The translations under genes and the position numbers were made by a program. A DNA stretch of 64,000 nucleotides from NCBI GenBank assembly GCA_027382625.1, contig JAJKFJ010021820.1:23769-87768 (forward strand), read 5' to 3'. This stretch comes from Tetmemena sp. SeJ-2015 (taxonomy: Eukaryota; Ciliophora; Spirotrichea; Sporadotrichida; Oxytrichidae). This document shows, in pieces, positions 34,296-47,610 of this stretch. The notes beneath the pieces are model-generated. The model worked only from the letters and a program-made list of their open reading frames with translations. It was not told the origin of the DNA and did no database searches. Within the stretch, counting starts at the first letter, position 1; every line of letters begins with the position of its first letter.

Positions 34296-35420
34296 GAGGC
34301 ATGTGGATAACCATCTGGAGTGAGTTTATAAGTCCCCACAGGTACTGCATAGTAGTCGACCTAAAGCAATATGTCAAGCATCAAACTTACATTATGATGT
34401 TCGTGCCCACGTTCATTATCACAAGCGAGCTCATAACTACTGCCGACTGCTGAACTCCTTCAAAGACAGGTGCTAAAGATAAGGTCATAGGAAAGATAAC
34501 TACACTAAGGTACTTGCTTCGGAATCACAGTGCTCGTCTTGTACATGAACTTCACTGGCAAGTTGCTCTCTGTGCACATGAAGTACCCGTTCATGTATAT
34601 CTGCATTTGCAACAAGTCCTTGCTCTACACAACCACTCAATAAATTAACAACCTACCTGCGAAGTGGAGATGCTCTTTGGGTCATCGAACTGCACTTGCA
34701 CTACCATTCAATTTTATTCTCCTCTCTGTGAAACTAGTTATCTTGAAACTCTGGTACGTTATCGTTTTCTGAGTCAGGACTCGACCCGATGAGTAAGGGA
34801 GGCTTTTATTGGAGGTACTGTAGGAGATAAGGCCGAAACTGAGAACTGCGTCGTTGAAACTGTAGTAGGACCTGGGAACAAAAATAAAACTGCGACTGAT
34901 CTCCCAAACTCAACGATGACTTGGCCAGTCTAACTGATTAAATAAATTCTTGTTATCTGGGGGTTGAAGGATCTATCGTAGGCGCCTGTTATGATGAGCG
35001 TGGCAAATTTGCTGCTGAGGGCAGCTGCTCCAGTATCTCTGACTGACTGTTGGAAGGTGGTGAGGAGGTCTCCTGTGACGAGGACGTCAATCCAGTCGTA
35101 GATGGCCTGCACATAGGATGCGTTCAATATAAATGTTATGATTCATGAAGCCACCGAGAGTGGTGTTGACGCTATAATTAAGAGTATACTAGTATAGTTG
35201 TTATTTTATTATAAGTGCATCTTGTGCAGAGTCCAGGTACTTGATGTAGTAGTCGAGTGTCTGTACTTGGTAGATTCCGTTGGAAGTGAAAGTTTCGTTC
35301 TGAGTGTAATAAGTATAAAGTGAATTTGATTTGTAGTTGGTTGAGTTTGAAGTTGATGTGGCAGGCTCTATGACTTTGATCCAGAACTAGTTGTTTTATC
35401 TGAGCTGTGAATAAATTTTG
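34296..35420 (-). repeat. Inverted repeat arm 1 (partner 45,812-46,938)
   Basis: About 1.1 kb of B2 nearly identical to copy C in opposite orientation, including non-coding parts and an 11-base IES. The match stops abruptly at ATGCCTCT (34,296 / 46,938); at the other end it fades gradually. Confidence 0.85.
34877..34887 (-). other. IES, pointer AAC (+ strand), 11 bp
   Basis: AAC at 34,877-34,879 and 34,888-34,890. Removal gives VEFGRSVAVPRSYYSFNDAV. The same insert occurs in C (46,344) and, longer, in B (38,199). Confidence 0.8.
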
Positions 35421-35868
35421 TCCATGAGTAACTAATTCTGTGTTAAAATGTGAAGGGTACTAACAAAAGAGAGAATGGAAATAAACCTTAATTATCAAAA
35501 TTTATTAAGGAGAAAATATTTTTAACTTTTGGGAAATAAATGATAATATAGATTACATTCACTCCTTCTCTGTCATATTTAGCTAGATTAATTAACCTAA
35601 TTTTTAAGAAATTAAATTTTTAATTTGATTTATTTTAATATACAAAATGAAAAACCCCCTATCATCCATTTTATTAAACTTAAATTTAAAATGAGATATT
35701 CTCTATGCTAGAAAATTTTACTTTAGAAACTGTTTATTTACTCCGTTTTTTAAAATTTTACAAATTAAAACCAATACTGAATATCTCATATTTATTAAGT
35801 TGAATAGATTTAGATAAAATTTGGATAAAATAAATAGATAATAGATTGCATTCTAAACTTTACTTTAA

Positions 35869-38800
35869 TCAATACTCTAAACTCTCAACATTAATCATGA
35901 GTTGAGTGGTGGAGCTCTTGTGGCTTATCTTCCTTAATTTGGTCAGATCTAAATTCAAGGAGTTTCTATCAATTCTCATATATTAATTATTGAGAATATT
36001 ATTTTTAAATATAATATTAAATAAAGATAATTGAAGTAATTGAGAATAAATTTATCATGATTCTTTGAGTATCTCTTCTGTGTTCATCAGCATCCATTAA
36101 TCCTCTTCTCGTAGAAAGATTTTCCTATTCTTCCTAATGTAGTTATTTAATGAGAATTGGCTTAATCTTGACAGCAGCTAATCTTTTCTATTCCTTAGCT
36201 TTCAATTATAAATAAATAAAAAATTTTATTTATCTTTACTGAAGATATGTTTGAATTTAATCTTCCCCTGTTTATAAAGACGTGCACGCCTGTAGATACC
36301 TCTTAATACTAAGAATGCAAATTTAAAAATACAAATTGTAGTTAATTTTAATTTGGCAGATATCAAAAGCATAACTAGAAGGTTCACCAAGATTTAAAAG
36401 AACAGCACGCTCAAAATTATTTAAAAAATACCATTCTTTTAATTGACCAACCGCCTTATAATTAAAATTGATAACAAGTAATCATAAGCAATTTATATAA
36501 ATTTCTTAATAGTATTGTATGTCTGAATCTGGAACGAAATCGAAGAATATAAAGAAGTGGTAAACTATCCCCATTATGCAAAGCTCGTTGAATATTTCCA
36601 TCTAGTTCATGAATCTATTTGAAAAAGGCTTTACTATGATCAGGAAAAGTATGTGAAACAGTTGCTATAGAACAAGATACAGCAGATGTATAGTGCCTGG
36701 ATAATTCTAAAGAAAAACTGCTGTGACTACAAATAAAAGCCGACGAAGCAGGAACCAAATGGGATAGAACAACTTCAATTTGCTTCTCGTGTCTATTTCT
36801 TCATATAGACTTCCACACACCTCTTAAACATGGTCATCTCGCAACTCACTCTTGAACGAGTATATCACTCCCAGTGAGATTAAAGGCATCAGCAAGCAAA
36901 TGGTTATGTAAGATATCGTCATCATAGAAGTCACTGACTGAGTGTAGTTTGAGAAATCCAACTAATCATAATCTTAATTCTTCTCTAAGGATATTAATTC
37001 TTACATTTTGACAATTTACGAAACTCATCAATGAGAACTCTAGAAACCCTTCAATGAAATAAAATAAGAAGTATCTTAAGACTCCGTTGAAAAGCAGAAG
37101 TTGCATTAAGAAGCTATGAAATCCTCTCAATCTAAGAATCTTGATTAAACATATCTCAGTACTTACATTTTGATTTTGTCTTTGAGTAAACTAATGATAA
37201 TTTAATTAAATTGCAACAGGTATCAGACCAAGGAATATCCATAAGTAAAAATTATTGGAACCAAGGCCTTGAATAAGGTAAAGAGAGCTGTAGCTTGAAA
37301 AGTTAAGATGCGTCTAATTAAATGAGGGTTTATAAAGATATCTAGATTGTCAAATCTTTCATTATAAGGAGTTTAATCTGGGAAATTGAAGAGAGCATTA
37401 AGTACATCTTCAGAAGGGAATAAATCTAGAGTGACGATGGATATGAGCATAGAGAACACATAGTTTGCATTTGAAGGCATATTGATGTCGAGAAGTGGCA
37501 TGTGAATCACCATTTGAAGGGAGTTTATTAGACCCCACAAGTACTACATTTAAAATATAGAATAATTGTTGTTGCCCTATACAATTTGAACTTGAATTAG
37601 AGTGGTTTACATGAGGATGTTAGTTCCAACATTCATAATGATGATTGCATTTGTCACAACTGTAGCTTACTAAGCACTTTCAAATATCGGAGCTAAAAGT
37701 TTAAGCTCATTAAGTTTGCTCTTATAGTTAACTTACTTTTCTGAACTTGTTTAGGAATAGAATAACTAGTTGCATAAACCTGGTAAATTTAATAAGAAAT
37801 TCTTAGAATAATTATAAAGAATTTCACGAGACTCTTATAATATTTGAGAATATTTGAGTTTATAGGTATTTGACAGGTAATTGTGTATCCACGCTCATAA
37901 AATACCCATTCATGTAAATCTGCATCTGCAGTTCATCTCTACTCTATAAAAAGGTTTAGGCTTAAACGAAGAAACTGACTTGAGTCTTTGAAATGGCTGC
38001 AGGGTCTTGGAAGTCGACCTAGACCATCATTCTCCTTGAAGTGAAACTAATGATTTTATATTTCTGGTACACTAGTTTCTTTGATGCTGTTTAAAAATAA
38101 AGTATACAGGATGCTAAGTTCCTCTTCAGAGATGAGATGTCGGTTGATAATAGAGCGAAAGAGAGAACTGCGTTATTAAATGTGCTGTAAGACCGAGGAA
38201 CAAAATTATAATTAGTAAAATAACTATTAAGTCCTTCCCAAACTCAACTGTAACCATTCCCATTTGACTTATTAAATAAATGAATCTTATTCTTACAATC
38301 CTAGGTTTGAGACTATTATCTTGCACATCAGTGATAACTAATTTCAAGAGAGGGTTGCTCCTAGCTTATTCCGAATTTTAAGTGACGAGAGTGAGAAAGC
38401 CAGAGAATAAATCTCCAGTGGTTAAGTTCCCAATCAAGTAGTAGACTTCGTTAAAGAATGTTTGGTTGTGAACAGAGTTGTCTCCACTGCCACTATTTGA
38501 TCCTAATTGAGATTTATTATTAAATTGATTAATTAAAAATGAAGTTGTTTTAATTAGTCTTAAACTTTAATTTTTAAATATGAGAGGAAAGAGTGGAGAG
38601 ATACTTGACGTAGTATTGCATAGAAGAGCCCGAATTGTCGTCACCTTACTCTGACTCTCCTCCTCCGCTTCAAAATATTATTAAATATTTAGAGCTGCCT
38701 TGACTATTCTCATTTCCAAATACTTGCACTTGGAAAGAGTATTAACTTGTGAGAGACGATATGATACTGTCAGATAAAGTAACCATGATTGTGTGATTTC

Positions 38801-41800
38801 CTATTTAGTTGTTGCTAGATGGAGTTAAGGTAAACATCATAATGCTCTAAAAGTATATTGCTTAAATTAATATTTGCATTTAAATTCTTTGAGTTATTTA
38901 TAGCAATAGGTAATGAAATCCCTTGCTACTCCGAAGATAAAATAATAGTGACTTAGACTATGGATAGGCGTTTATTTGGATTTTCAATATATGGTAAAGT
39001 GTAAGTTGAGAAAGCACCAATTGCAATCGCAAAATTTTAAAGTTCTTAAGTGAAATAAGGAGGTTGGTCAACTGGGTCAGGAGTGGATATTAAGCTGCCA
39101 GTGGGGCTAGATAGAGTGGAAGTTCCAAAGGTTATAGTCTGAAATTGAGTTGAGGATGGGGCTGGAGTTGAAGATTGAGAAATGGTTGTGGTTGAGGGTC
39201 TGGGAGTAGTTGATGAGGGAGCTGTAGTTGATTGCTAAGTAGTAGAAGGAGGAGCTGTAGTTGGAAGGAGCATGGAATCTGAGACTATACTAAACACTTT
39301 TTAAGAAATGTTATATTTATAAGTTGTTATTTTTAATTGAGCTGTAATTATGAAAGATTGTTGATGATATAAAAAGTTTAATGAAGAACTGAGTAGATTA
39401 TGATGTACTCAAATTGCTGAATACTTGGAGTTTTAATAGATAGTCACCAATGTCACTAGTAGTTGCTTGAAGTATATTGAGGGTTAAATTTGATGAGTGA
39501 AGCTCATAAAAGAAGGGAGGGTTGAGCTGAAGTTAGAGGTGTCGTTAAATATATTTTAAATTATTGTAAGCATACTGCAGTGAGTAGGTGAGTGTGGCAC
39601 ATTCATACAAAATATAATATTCAGATAGAGCTCTGTTGAAAGTTATGTTAAACTAGGAGTAGTAGAAAATATTGAGAGTATAGTTCTAAAGCACTTTGAA
39701 GAATTAAAAGTAAATATTATTTCTATAGAAAGTTGTATCAATAGCTACAAATTACAAATATATTATGGGAATAAATTTGCACCAAGAATTACTGGAGAAG
39801 GGAAGTACCTTGCTATCTACATATTTGTATCCATAACCATCGTCTGGCTTCAGATCTGGACATGCGTTCAGCCACGGGGCCACTCCACTCTGAGGAATCG
39901 GACAGTCTGAAAATATGCTTGGCTAAGTTTAAATCTATAATTGTTTTAAAAGTTATTACCGATAAACTAGGAGTCGTAAGAGAAATAAAAAAGCATTTTA
40001 CTTTAATTATTTTTGCTAAAATAGTAGATGGATCTTGGCCAAGTGTATCGAAGCAAGTGTCGAATTTATCGAAGCTCATGAAGAAACTTAAATATGATTT
40101 TATTTAAATAAAATATCTTTTGTAATAAGTTGTTTGTGAGGTGGGCTAATTTATTCCATTAAAGGTAAAGTATTATTTTTAAAGAGAGAGAAGATTATAT
40201 ATAAACATATGAATTAAATGGGGAATATTAGTAGCCCATAATGTATATTTAGGTAGAGCTCACATAAAGAAACTCGGTTTAAAATAAGTTACTTTGGTAT
40301 TGGAATTCTCAAATGAAGTAGTTGCCTTTATCTCATTAAAAATAGCTAAACAATATTGATCTCTAGTGTGGAGTAAAATAAGTTTAAAGTACCTGAAATT
40401 GAGGTATATAAGCTGTAGATGATAGGGTGATGTCAGCTACTGTGTTATTATTGCAGCATTTTAGTTGGAGAAAGATTTTATACTGACACATTCCCCAAGA
40501 TTTTAAATTTTCTTCTTTAATTTATTATGATCTTGAGGAGAGTAATCCCAACTTACAATAATCTTTTAAAACTAAGGAAATATAAGATTTATGAGTAGGA
40601 AGCTATTTAATTAGGATTGAGTAATGAATAGTTCCCAAATTAGAAAATATTCCTTTACACCACACTTGCATCGCCAGAAGTACACGCTAACATAATATTC
40701 TGATCTGAGTCACATAAATACTAGTGAATATATTTTAATTGCAATAAAATTATTATTGAGTCAAGGTCAACTGCATTAACCCAAAGCTTGTTAGCTGAGG
40801 TCTGTGCTAGAGAGGCAATTGTGAGCACCCAATTTGTAGAATAAATTATAAAGAAAAGGAAGTGACTGCAGAATAAGCCATCGTCTATACGTTGTATGCC
40901 ATCATTCATTATAACTTATAATAGAGTTATAAAAATTGCTCTTATGATTGATTGCGGGGACATAGCTATTTTATTTATTGGAGGCGGTTTTAAGATACCC
41001 AGTCAGTACACACGTGTAACTCGAATCGTCATAAGCAGCACTATAGATTAAACAGTTTAATTTTAGATTTTCAAGTCACTCTTGCTCCAATATCGTAAAC
41101 TCCATTTAATAGGAAATAATTTAAGTGTGGTGTTACAAATATTTATTCCCTTCTCAGTCCCTGCTGAGTTTAATTTAATATTAAAGTTGGTTAGAAGCAT
41201 GGTCTGCCTATTCTGCGAAGGCTAAAATATAATTGCTAGTCCATGAAAATCAATGCGTTTGAGCCCGAGGCGAAAGCACTGTTTGTGATTAGTCCTAAGT
41301 TGTATGGGGAGGAGTAGAATAAAAAATAATTACTGATAACTGGTCCCTGCAGAAGTAGTCAAATAATATTAATTTATAGGTCAAGTAGAAGTAATACGTG
41401 GTCCTGTCAATATCTAAGGGAAGCAGAAGCACATCTTCTAGTGAGTTGAAGCTCAAAAAATATATTTATTACTCATTATAGCTAAAATAAATTAAATGCA
41501 AATATAGTTTACTATAATTTGGTATATTTAAATTAATTGAGCAATAAGACTGCATCACCCACATTAGGATTTAAAACCTAAAGAGCAATAAAACAATAAA
41601 ATAGAGAAGTAAATGTATTTAATTCTTGAAATCAATTAATTCTCTATCCATAAATTTTATGGCCTTTAGTTTTAAAAAATTACATTTAGCTCTCTCTTAA
41701 TTATATTGATTAAGAAATAAATCTGTATACCACTGATATTATCATTCTTATCATATAAAGGGTTTATAATTTGCGTTTGGAGAGTAGCCGCTTGCTCCTT

Positions 41801-42088
41801 TTTGCCATATGATATTTCCATCTAAATCTAATTTCATTGCGAAGGGAAACTCCTCTATGCTTGGGTTGTAGTTAATAGCCACCAATGGATCATTTGTTGT
41901 AGCTGATATGTAAATGTAACCATTCTTGCTAAGACTGCCTTCCTCATTTTCACAAAGCCTGAGTTGCCTCCATATATTCTTGGAAATACGTTTGCATTGC
42001 AATCAAGTGGGCTAACGCGTACTACGAAACTTGCTTTATTCAAAATAATTAATTTTGATGCTGCTATTAAAAGTATCGCCAATATCAT
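35869..42088 (-). CDS. Surface-protein family, copy B (full length)
   Basis: Start ATG 42,086-42,088 with a signal peptide (MILAILLIAASKL). Then propeller-like repeats (PRIYGGNSGF; FAMKLDLDGNIIWQKGASG, the Asp-Gly...Trp-x-Lys type); a Cys segment at about 39.8 kb (SDCPIPQSGVAPW...ACPD); a short Ser/Thr/Pro linker at 39.29-39.08 kb; an ectodomain beginning DQPPYFTQELQNFAIAIGAF; EFGKDLIVPRSYSTFNNAV after IES removal; then membrane segments 37.2-36.3 kb with RRLLFVVTAVFLQNYPGTIH and NELCIMGIVYHFFIFFDFVP; then a basic tail to about TGA 35,869-35,871. Frame breaks are frequent and most are not individually resolved. Role at the cell surface is inferred from the architecture; function unknown. Divergent from copy C. 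Confidence 0.7.
38199..38221 (-). other. IES, pointer AAC (+ strand), 23 bp
   Basis: AAC at 38,199-38,201 and 38,222-38,224, at the same codon position as the 11-base IES of B2 and C. Removal gives GKDLIVPRSYSTFNNAVLSF. Confidence 0.8.
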
Positions 42089-42486
42089 TTGACTAGTGAT
42101 CAAGTAATTTATTAAACAAGTTTATTTATAATATCTTCTAACCTTTTTAGTCTCAAAGAATCTCTAATTCTAAAAGGGAAATTAATTAGTCATCTATTTC
42201 TATTTTAAGTTTTCACTCCACAAAGATAAATAATATTTAATTATTTTATGAGAAATTGTGAGTGCTAAAATAGTGAGAAAAGGCACTTATAAATTAATGC
42301 AAATTTTAATTTTAGAAATTAAGTTCATAAAATTACATAAGAGAGTCGCTTCAACTCAACAAATCTTTATTTATACCTTACTAAAATATTTAAGCAAAAA
42401 GATTTAATGAAGCATGTTTATTAATTAATACGATAAAGAAAATTACTTTAATATTTTATTAAAAAGTCATTTATTAAAATCTAAGG
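42089..42486. promoter_or_regulatory. Divergent intergenic region between copies B and C
   Basis: About 400 AT-rich bases between two outward-reading starts (B at 42,088 minus; C at about 42,487 plus). It must hold the 5' regulatory sequence of both genes; no specific motif recognised. Confidence 0.4.
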
Positions 42487-45363
42487 ATGAAAACTCTACG
42501 GAAACTTATGGTTTTAAAGTATTTCTACTCTATCTTAGTTACTAGCTTTTAGGTGTTTGATATTTCTAAAGGCATTAATTTTATTTGGGGCAAAGTTTTC
42601 TGCTTTTGTTGAAGCTGCATGCTCGACTTCGTCTTATCCCCAGGTATGGGGAGCAAGTGGAGGAGACTTATAGTTTACAAGGTTTGTGGCTTTTAACAAC
42701 GGAGACTTTGCAGTTTTGGCTCAGACTACTCTGACTTCAATCAATCCAAGTGCCAGTTCTTCTAGCCCAAGGCCTGTAATCGCTAGAATAAGTGCGAGTG
42801 GCAGCTTAGTGTGGTACATCTCTATAACTGGCCTAGGCGAAGATAGCACTCTAGGCACAATAACTGTGTCGGACAATTAATAACTTAAAATATTGGTTAT
42901 TTTAATGAAGGCCTTATTATTTCATCTATAGATCTAGAGACCACAAGCTTAAATGTAATAAATATAATTCAAAGCTTCCAGTTTTATCACTCTACCTCTA
43001 CTGGGTAAATTGTTGACGACAGATTTTTCAAACCGTTACCAAATCGATATAAACCTATTTGATATTTTTATTGTTAATTAACTTAAATAAGCTTTAATTT
43101 AAACATAATGACATGTATTTCTTGCCAGGAAATACTCAATATGTCACTTTCTTTGACTAATTTATTATTCTTTTAAAGGGACACTCTCAGACAAATAATC
43201 ACTCTCACTGATTTATATATATAGATTCTGGGACAACTGAATACGCTATTCGTCATTGGAAAAAATCAGAATCCACAATATACGCATCTCAATTTGATAG
43301 CTCTATTGCTAAAAGATAATTTTATATTTGATTCAGGAATTTTAATTTCCAAGTATAGCTACGTAGTGGTATTAGGAGGTTGGGCGTCCACAAGCAGCAA
43401 TGAATATATTCCCTCTATTGTGGCTTACAACGTCTATTACCACTTCTCTTCATTTTACAACCTAAATGCTTTATGGTACTACGGAATTATCTCTGATGCA
43501 GTGAGCCAGCCTGACATGTTTTTTATTTCCAAAATTTACCTCAATCCTTTATTTATCAAATACTACTCTTATTTTATTAATTTAAGCGCAAATAACAAAT
43601 AAATTTATAAATAAAACCTCATTACATATTAATGTTAAAATATTTTCTTTTAAATTAAAGAGATATTAAGGCTTTGAATAAATAAAAATGTATTTGTGAC
43701 AATTAGATAATCCATTTAAATTTATAGAGAATTTTAATTATCCAACAACCAAAATATTGACAGCCTGCACTCAAGGTGACTCAAACATTATAAATAGGTC
43801 AGTCTACAGAATCTAAAATTATCACACTGCTTCTCCCATTCTAGCCAACTATTTCACCTATAACTCATTCAACCTAGGGTAGTGTGTCGACATATTTGAA
43901 TCATCTTCCTCAAATAGCACACTTTTTATGATAACTGAGGACTTGTAGGTCACGACTACTATTAGACTCACGAGAATTCAAATTTCTAACTCTCTTCTCT
44001 AGATTTAAATATATTATAATCAAGATCTTATCAGAGATTCCTTACATCAATGATTATACTTATGTAGCTGGAGGGCTCCAAGTAAGCGACAGCTACATTT
44101 ATTTAGTAGGATACTATTTATTCTTTCAATTTTTTATAATATTTTAACTATTCTGAGATGGGATTAGCTTAAACCTTTAAAATGAATTTATTTATCTTTA
44201 TTGGCTACAATTTTTAGTTTATATTGCAATAATAGAATTTGCAAATAAATGATGATATTAACAATGCTATTTTGTTAATACTCCTAGATACTCTAGCTTC
44301 CTAATGAATAAAATTATAGTATATATGAGCTTTTAGGAGTCGTAGAATTGCTTCGACACTTTTACAGTTCAGAACTCTTCCATAAGCGTGATTACATCTG
44401 AGACCTTCTATATTTTAATTCTAGGAGATATCATCGACATCTTTCTCAGATTGCCCCATGCCATATTGGAGTTATTCGCAAACTATCAATTGTCCTGATA
44501 TTTGGCCAGTTGGAGGCGGATACAGCTCTGCCATGTACTCCTTACCTTTATATTTTACCCTCAATTTCCTTCTCATAAAATTAATTCTCATCATGGTGTA
44601 ATCAATAATAATCAAATTTTAATTTAATCCACAAGTTAGTATTTTAGAAATAAAATAACTAACTTTAAATTGCTTACTAAGTATGCAGAGTATTTTATAT
44701 ACTTTAATATTTTGATTTTTTAATTATCTTTTATACTATTTCATTGGTGTAGCTATATAGAAATTGATGATTATATAAAAAATAGTTTAATTGTATCAAA
44801 TTATGTGAGAAATTTAAATTATATTTTATCAATTAGCAATTTAAACAAAATTAAATTTAAAATTAATATGATTACTTCTTCCAGATAAACTAAAACTATA
44901 CTCTTAACTTATACTACTATTCAGAACTCCAAATAAACTACCAGCCTGTAATTAATTAAATTAATTGCGAAGTGCTTCACAGCTCATGAAGAGACATTGT
45001 TCTTGGCTGTGAACTATTTATTTTAAAACCAAGACATCAATGATTTAACTTCAATCATTCCCAATTTCATCTCGGTGAATAGCACCTCAAACAGCATTCA
45101 GATTTCATCCAACGATTACTAATATATTTAAAATGATGAGAATGACACAGGAGAGTACCTTTTTATACTCAAAGAAAGCTTCCATGGGGGTGTCTTAACT
45201 TATAACACCTCTTTCTATCTTACCATTAAAATAATTATAATATTTACAATCACAAATGATTCTCTCCTACCCACAACTACCACTCCACCTCCTACAACTA
45301 CCACTACTCGACCACCAACCACTACACCAGTACCTACTACGCCTCCTCCCACTACCACTACTC

Positions 45364-45486
45364 AAACTACTATGCTTTAAATTTTGAATTTCATTATCGT
45401 TATCTTCATGAAGTTTTTGCCATTCTTATTTTTTCTATTTAGAAAGTGCTAAACTGTTTCAAATAAGTTTAATAAATTAGCTTTTT
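45364..45486 (+). other. IES, pointer AAACTAC, 123 bp
   Basis: AAACTAC at 45,364-45,370 and 45,487-45,493. The insert is AT-rich and encodes a hydrophobic stretch inside an otherwise pure Thr/Pro linker; removal leaves a continuous Thr run. The pointer is itself made of linker codons. Confidence 0.7.
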
Positions 45487-45811
45487 AAACTACAACAACT
45501 ACAACTACTACAACAATAACTTCAACCACTACCACTACTACTACGACTACAACTACACCACCGGATCCTTCTAAATTATACCCTCCATATTTCAAATCAG
45601 ATTTACAAAATTTCACTCTACCTGTTGGTCTTCTTGCCACATACACACTTCCCGAATCTGTAAACTTAAATGGAAATGCCAACTTTATCCAAGTAGATTT
45701 CTCTGGAGATGTATCTTCAAAGATGATTTAGTACTATGCTAACCTGTAATCTTTCACAATTTATCCTTCCGAAAGTTCATCAATAGGAATTCACACTGTC
45801 AGAGTCACTCT

Positions 45812-46938
45812 AATGGACGAAATTTACTCACAGCTCAGACAAGACAGCTACTTCTGGATCAAAGTCATAGCGCCTGCCACATCAACTTAAAACTCAACCA
45901 ACTACAAATCAAATTCACTTTATACTTATTACACTCAGAACGAAACTTTCACTTCCAATGGAATTTACCAAGTACAGACACTCGATACTACATCAAGTAC
46001 CTGGACTCTGCACAAGATGCACTTATAATAAAATAACAACTATCTATATACTCTTAATTATAGCGTCAACACCACTCTCGGTGGCTTCATGAATCATAGC
46101 ATTTATATTGAACGCATCCTATGTGCAGGCCATCTACGACTGGATTGACGTCCTCGTCACAGGAGACCTCCTCACTACTTTCCAACAGTCAGTCAGAGAT
46201 ACTGGAGCAGCTGCCCTCAGCAGCAAATTTGCCACGCTCATCATAACAGGCGCCTACGATAATCCTTCAACCCCCAGATAACAAGAATTTATTAAATCAG
46301 TTAGACTGGCCAAGTCATCGTTGAGTTCGGGAGATCAGTCGCAGTTTTATTTTTGTTCCCAGGTCCTACTACAGTTTCAACGACGCAGTTCTCAGTTTCG
46401 GCCTTATCTCCTACAGTACCTCCAATAAAAGCCTCCCTTACTCATCGGGTCGAGTCCTGGCTCAGAAAACGATAACGTACCAGAGTTTCAAGATAACTAG
46501 TTTCACAGAGAGGAGAATAAAATTGAATGGTAGTGCAAGTGCAGTTCGATGACCCAAAGAGCATTTCCACTTCGCAGGTAGGTTGTTAATTTATTGAGTG
46601 GTTGTGTAGAGCAAGGACTTGTTGCAAATGCAGATATACATGAACGGGTACTTCATGTGCACGGAGAGCAACTTGCCAGTGAAGTTCATGTACAAGACGA
46701 GCACAGTGATTCCGAAGCAAGTACCTTAGTGTAGTTATCTTTCCTATGACCTTACCTTTAGCACCTGTCTTTGAAGGAGTTCAGCAGTCGGCAGCAGTTA
46801 TGAGCTCGCTTGTGATAATGAACGTGGGCACGAACATCATAATGTAAAGTTTGATGTTTGACATATTGCTTTAGGGCGACTACTATGCAGTACCTGTGGG
46901 GACTTATAAACTCACTCCAGATGGTGATCCACATGCCT
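45812..46938 (+). repeat. Inverted repeat arm 2 (partner 34,296-35,420)
   Basis: Part of copy C matching B2 at very high identity on the opposite strand; the differences include two 1-base deletions in this arm. Confidence 0.85.
46344..46354 (+). other. IES, pointer GTT, 11 bp
   Basis: GTT at 46,344-46,346 and 46,355-46,357; same insert as B2 34,877-34,887. Confidence 0.75.
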
Positions 46939-47610
46939 CTCCTTGATATTAACTTCCCCTCAAATGCTAACTACGTATTTGCAATGCTTATCTCTATTGT
47001 GACCCTAGATTTATTTCCTTCTGAGAATGTACTAAATACCTTGTTTGACATTCCTGCTGAATAACCTTACAACGAAAGATTTGATAATCTAGATATCTTT
47101 AAACTATTGCCTACATTAATAGTGATTTCCTTAACTTCTAAAGTTATTCATCTTTGAGCATACTGGAAGGATTAGGTTCTAATAATTTCTATCTTTGGAT
47201 CTTTATTATACTGATTCCGATAAAAATTAATAAGCATTTTAGTCAGGCCATTCAAGAAGTTTAAGATGTACTCAAATGTATATTTGCATTTGCTTTATCT
47301 GAGATAAATTATGGCTTCATTAACATTTAGAATGTAAACTATTCGTTAGATTCTGATTAGTATTTAGTTGAGATTCTATGATTACACAGAGTGGATATCT
47401 TCACTAATGGCTCTTGCAATTCTTGGAATAAATATTTCTCTTCCTCTCTTAAGTTTGGGACTAATGCGCACTTTCAGGAGTGAATTAAGAGAGGAGTTTG
47501 TCGAAGGAATGATAGGTTCGATCTATGAAGAAATAAATATCAACAAAATTTTTGGCCTGGGCTATATCATTTGGTTCAAAGCAAGAAAAATATCGAGCAG
47601 AGTTTATTAA

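Larger units (their letters stand above)
33040..35420 (-). pseudogene. Surface-protein family, copy B2 (5'-truncated, internal gap)
   Basis: Begins inside the ectodomain (LMDKIYSQLRQNNQFWIKVI at about 35,415) with no propeller, linker or start. It continues through NASYVQAIYDWIDVLVTGDL and EFGRSVAVPRSYYSF (after IES removal). At about 34,296 it jumps from MVIHMPL into unrelated AT-rich DNA, so the segment DINFPSNANY... present in B, C and D is missing. From about 33,990 it resumes with GVLRYFIEGYLEFSL, RRLTFALIAVFL, PGVIHLIYLMLQQ, NELCIMAIVYHFFLFFDFVP, AGWSIISMILFQIAANLLVI and a tail (KKNSLKTAQI...DQYSHETQRN) to TGA 33,040-33,042. Where tested its codons are less damaged than those of C. Either a truncated duplicate or part of a scrambled gene together with C. 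Confidence 0.65.
42487..47610 (+). pseudogene. Surface-protein family, copy C (3'-truncated, frame-damaged)
   Basis: Hydrophobic N-terminus near 42,487, then propeller repeats (YPQVWGASGGDLQF; GDFAVLAQTT; VIARISASGSLVWYISI). More propeller up to about 44.5 kb. A Thr/Pro linker at 45,260-45,560 is interrupted by a 123-base IES, followed by PPDPSKLYPPYFKSDLQNFT and the ectodomain. The 45.8-46.9 kb part is nearly identical to B2 but has single-base deletions near 45,988 and 46,261 that break its frame. It continues through LDINFPSNANYVFAMLISIV and RFYDYTEWISSLMALAILGI and stops resembling the family after WFKARKISS at about 47,600, so the C-terminal membrane half and tail are missing. Pseudogene, or one part of a scrambled gene. 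Confidence 0.6.

Noticed and set aside
34296..46938. Simple assembly duplication (the same locus assembled twice)
   Set aside because: Flanks differ completely, the orientation is inverted, and the arms differ by several substitutions and indels, so a true duplication is more likely, though not proven.
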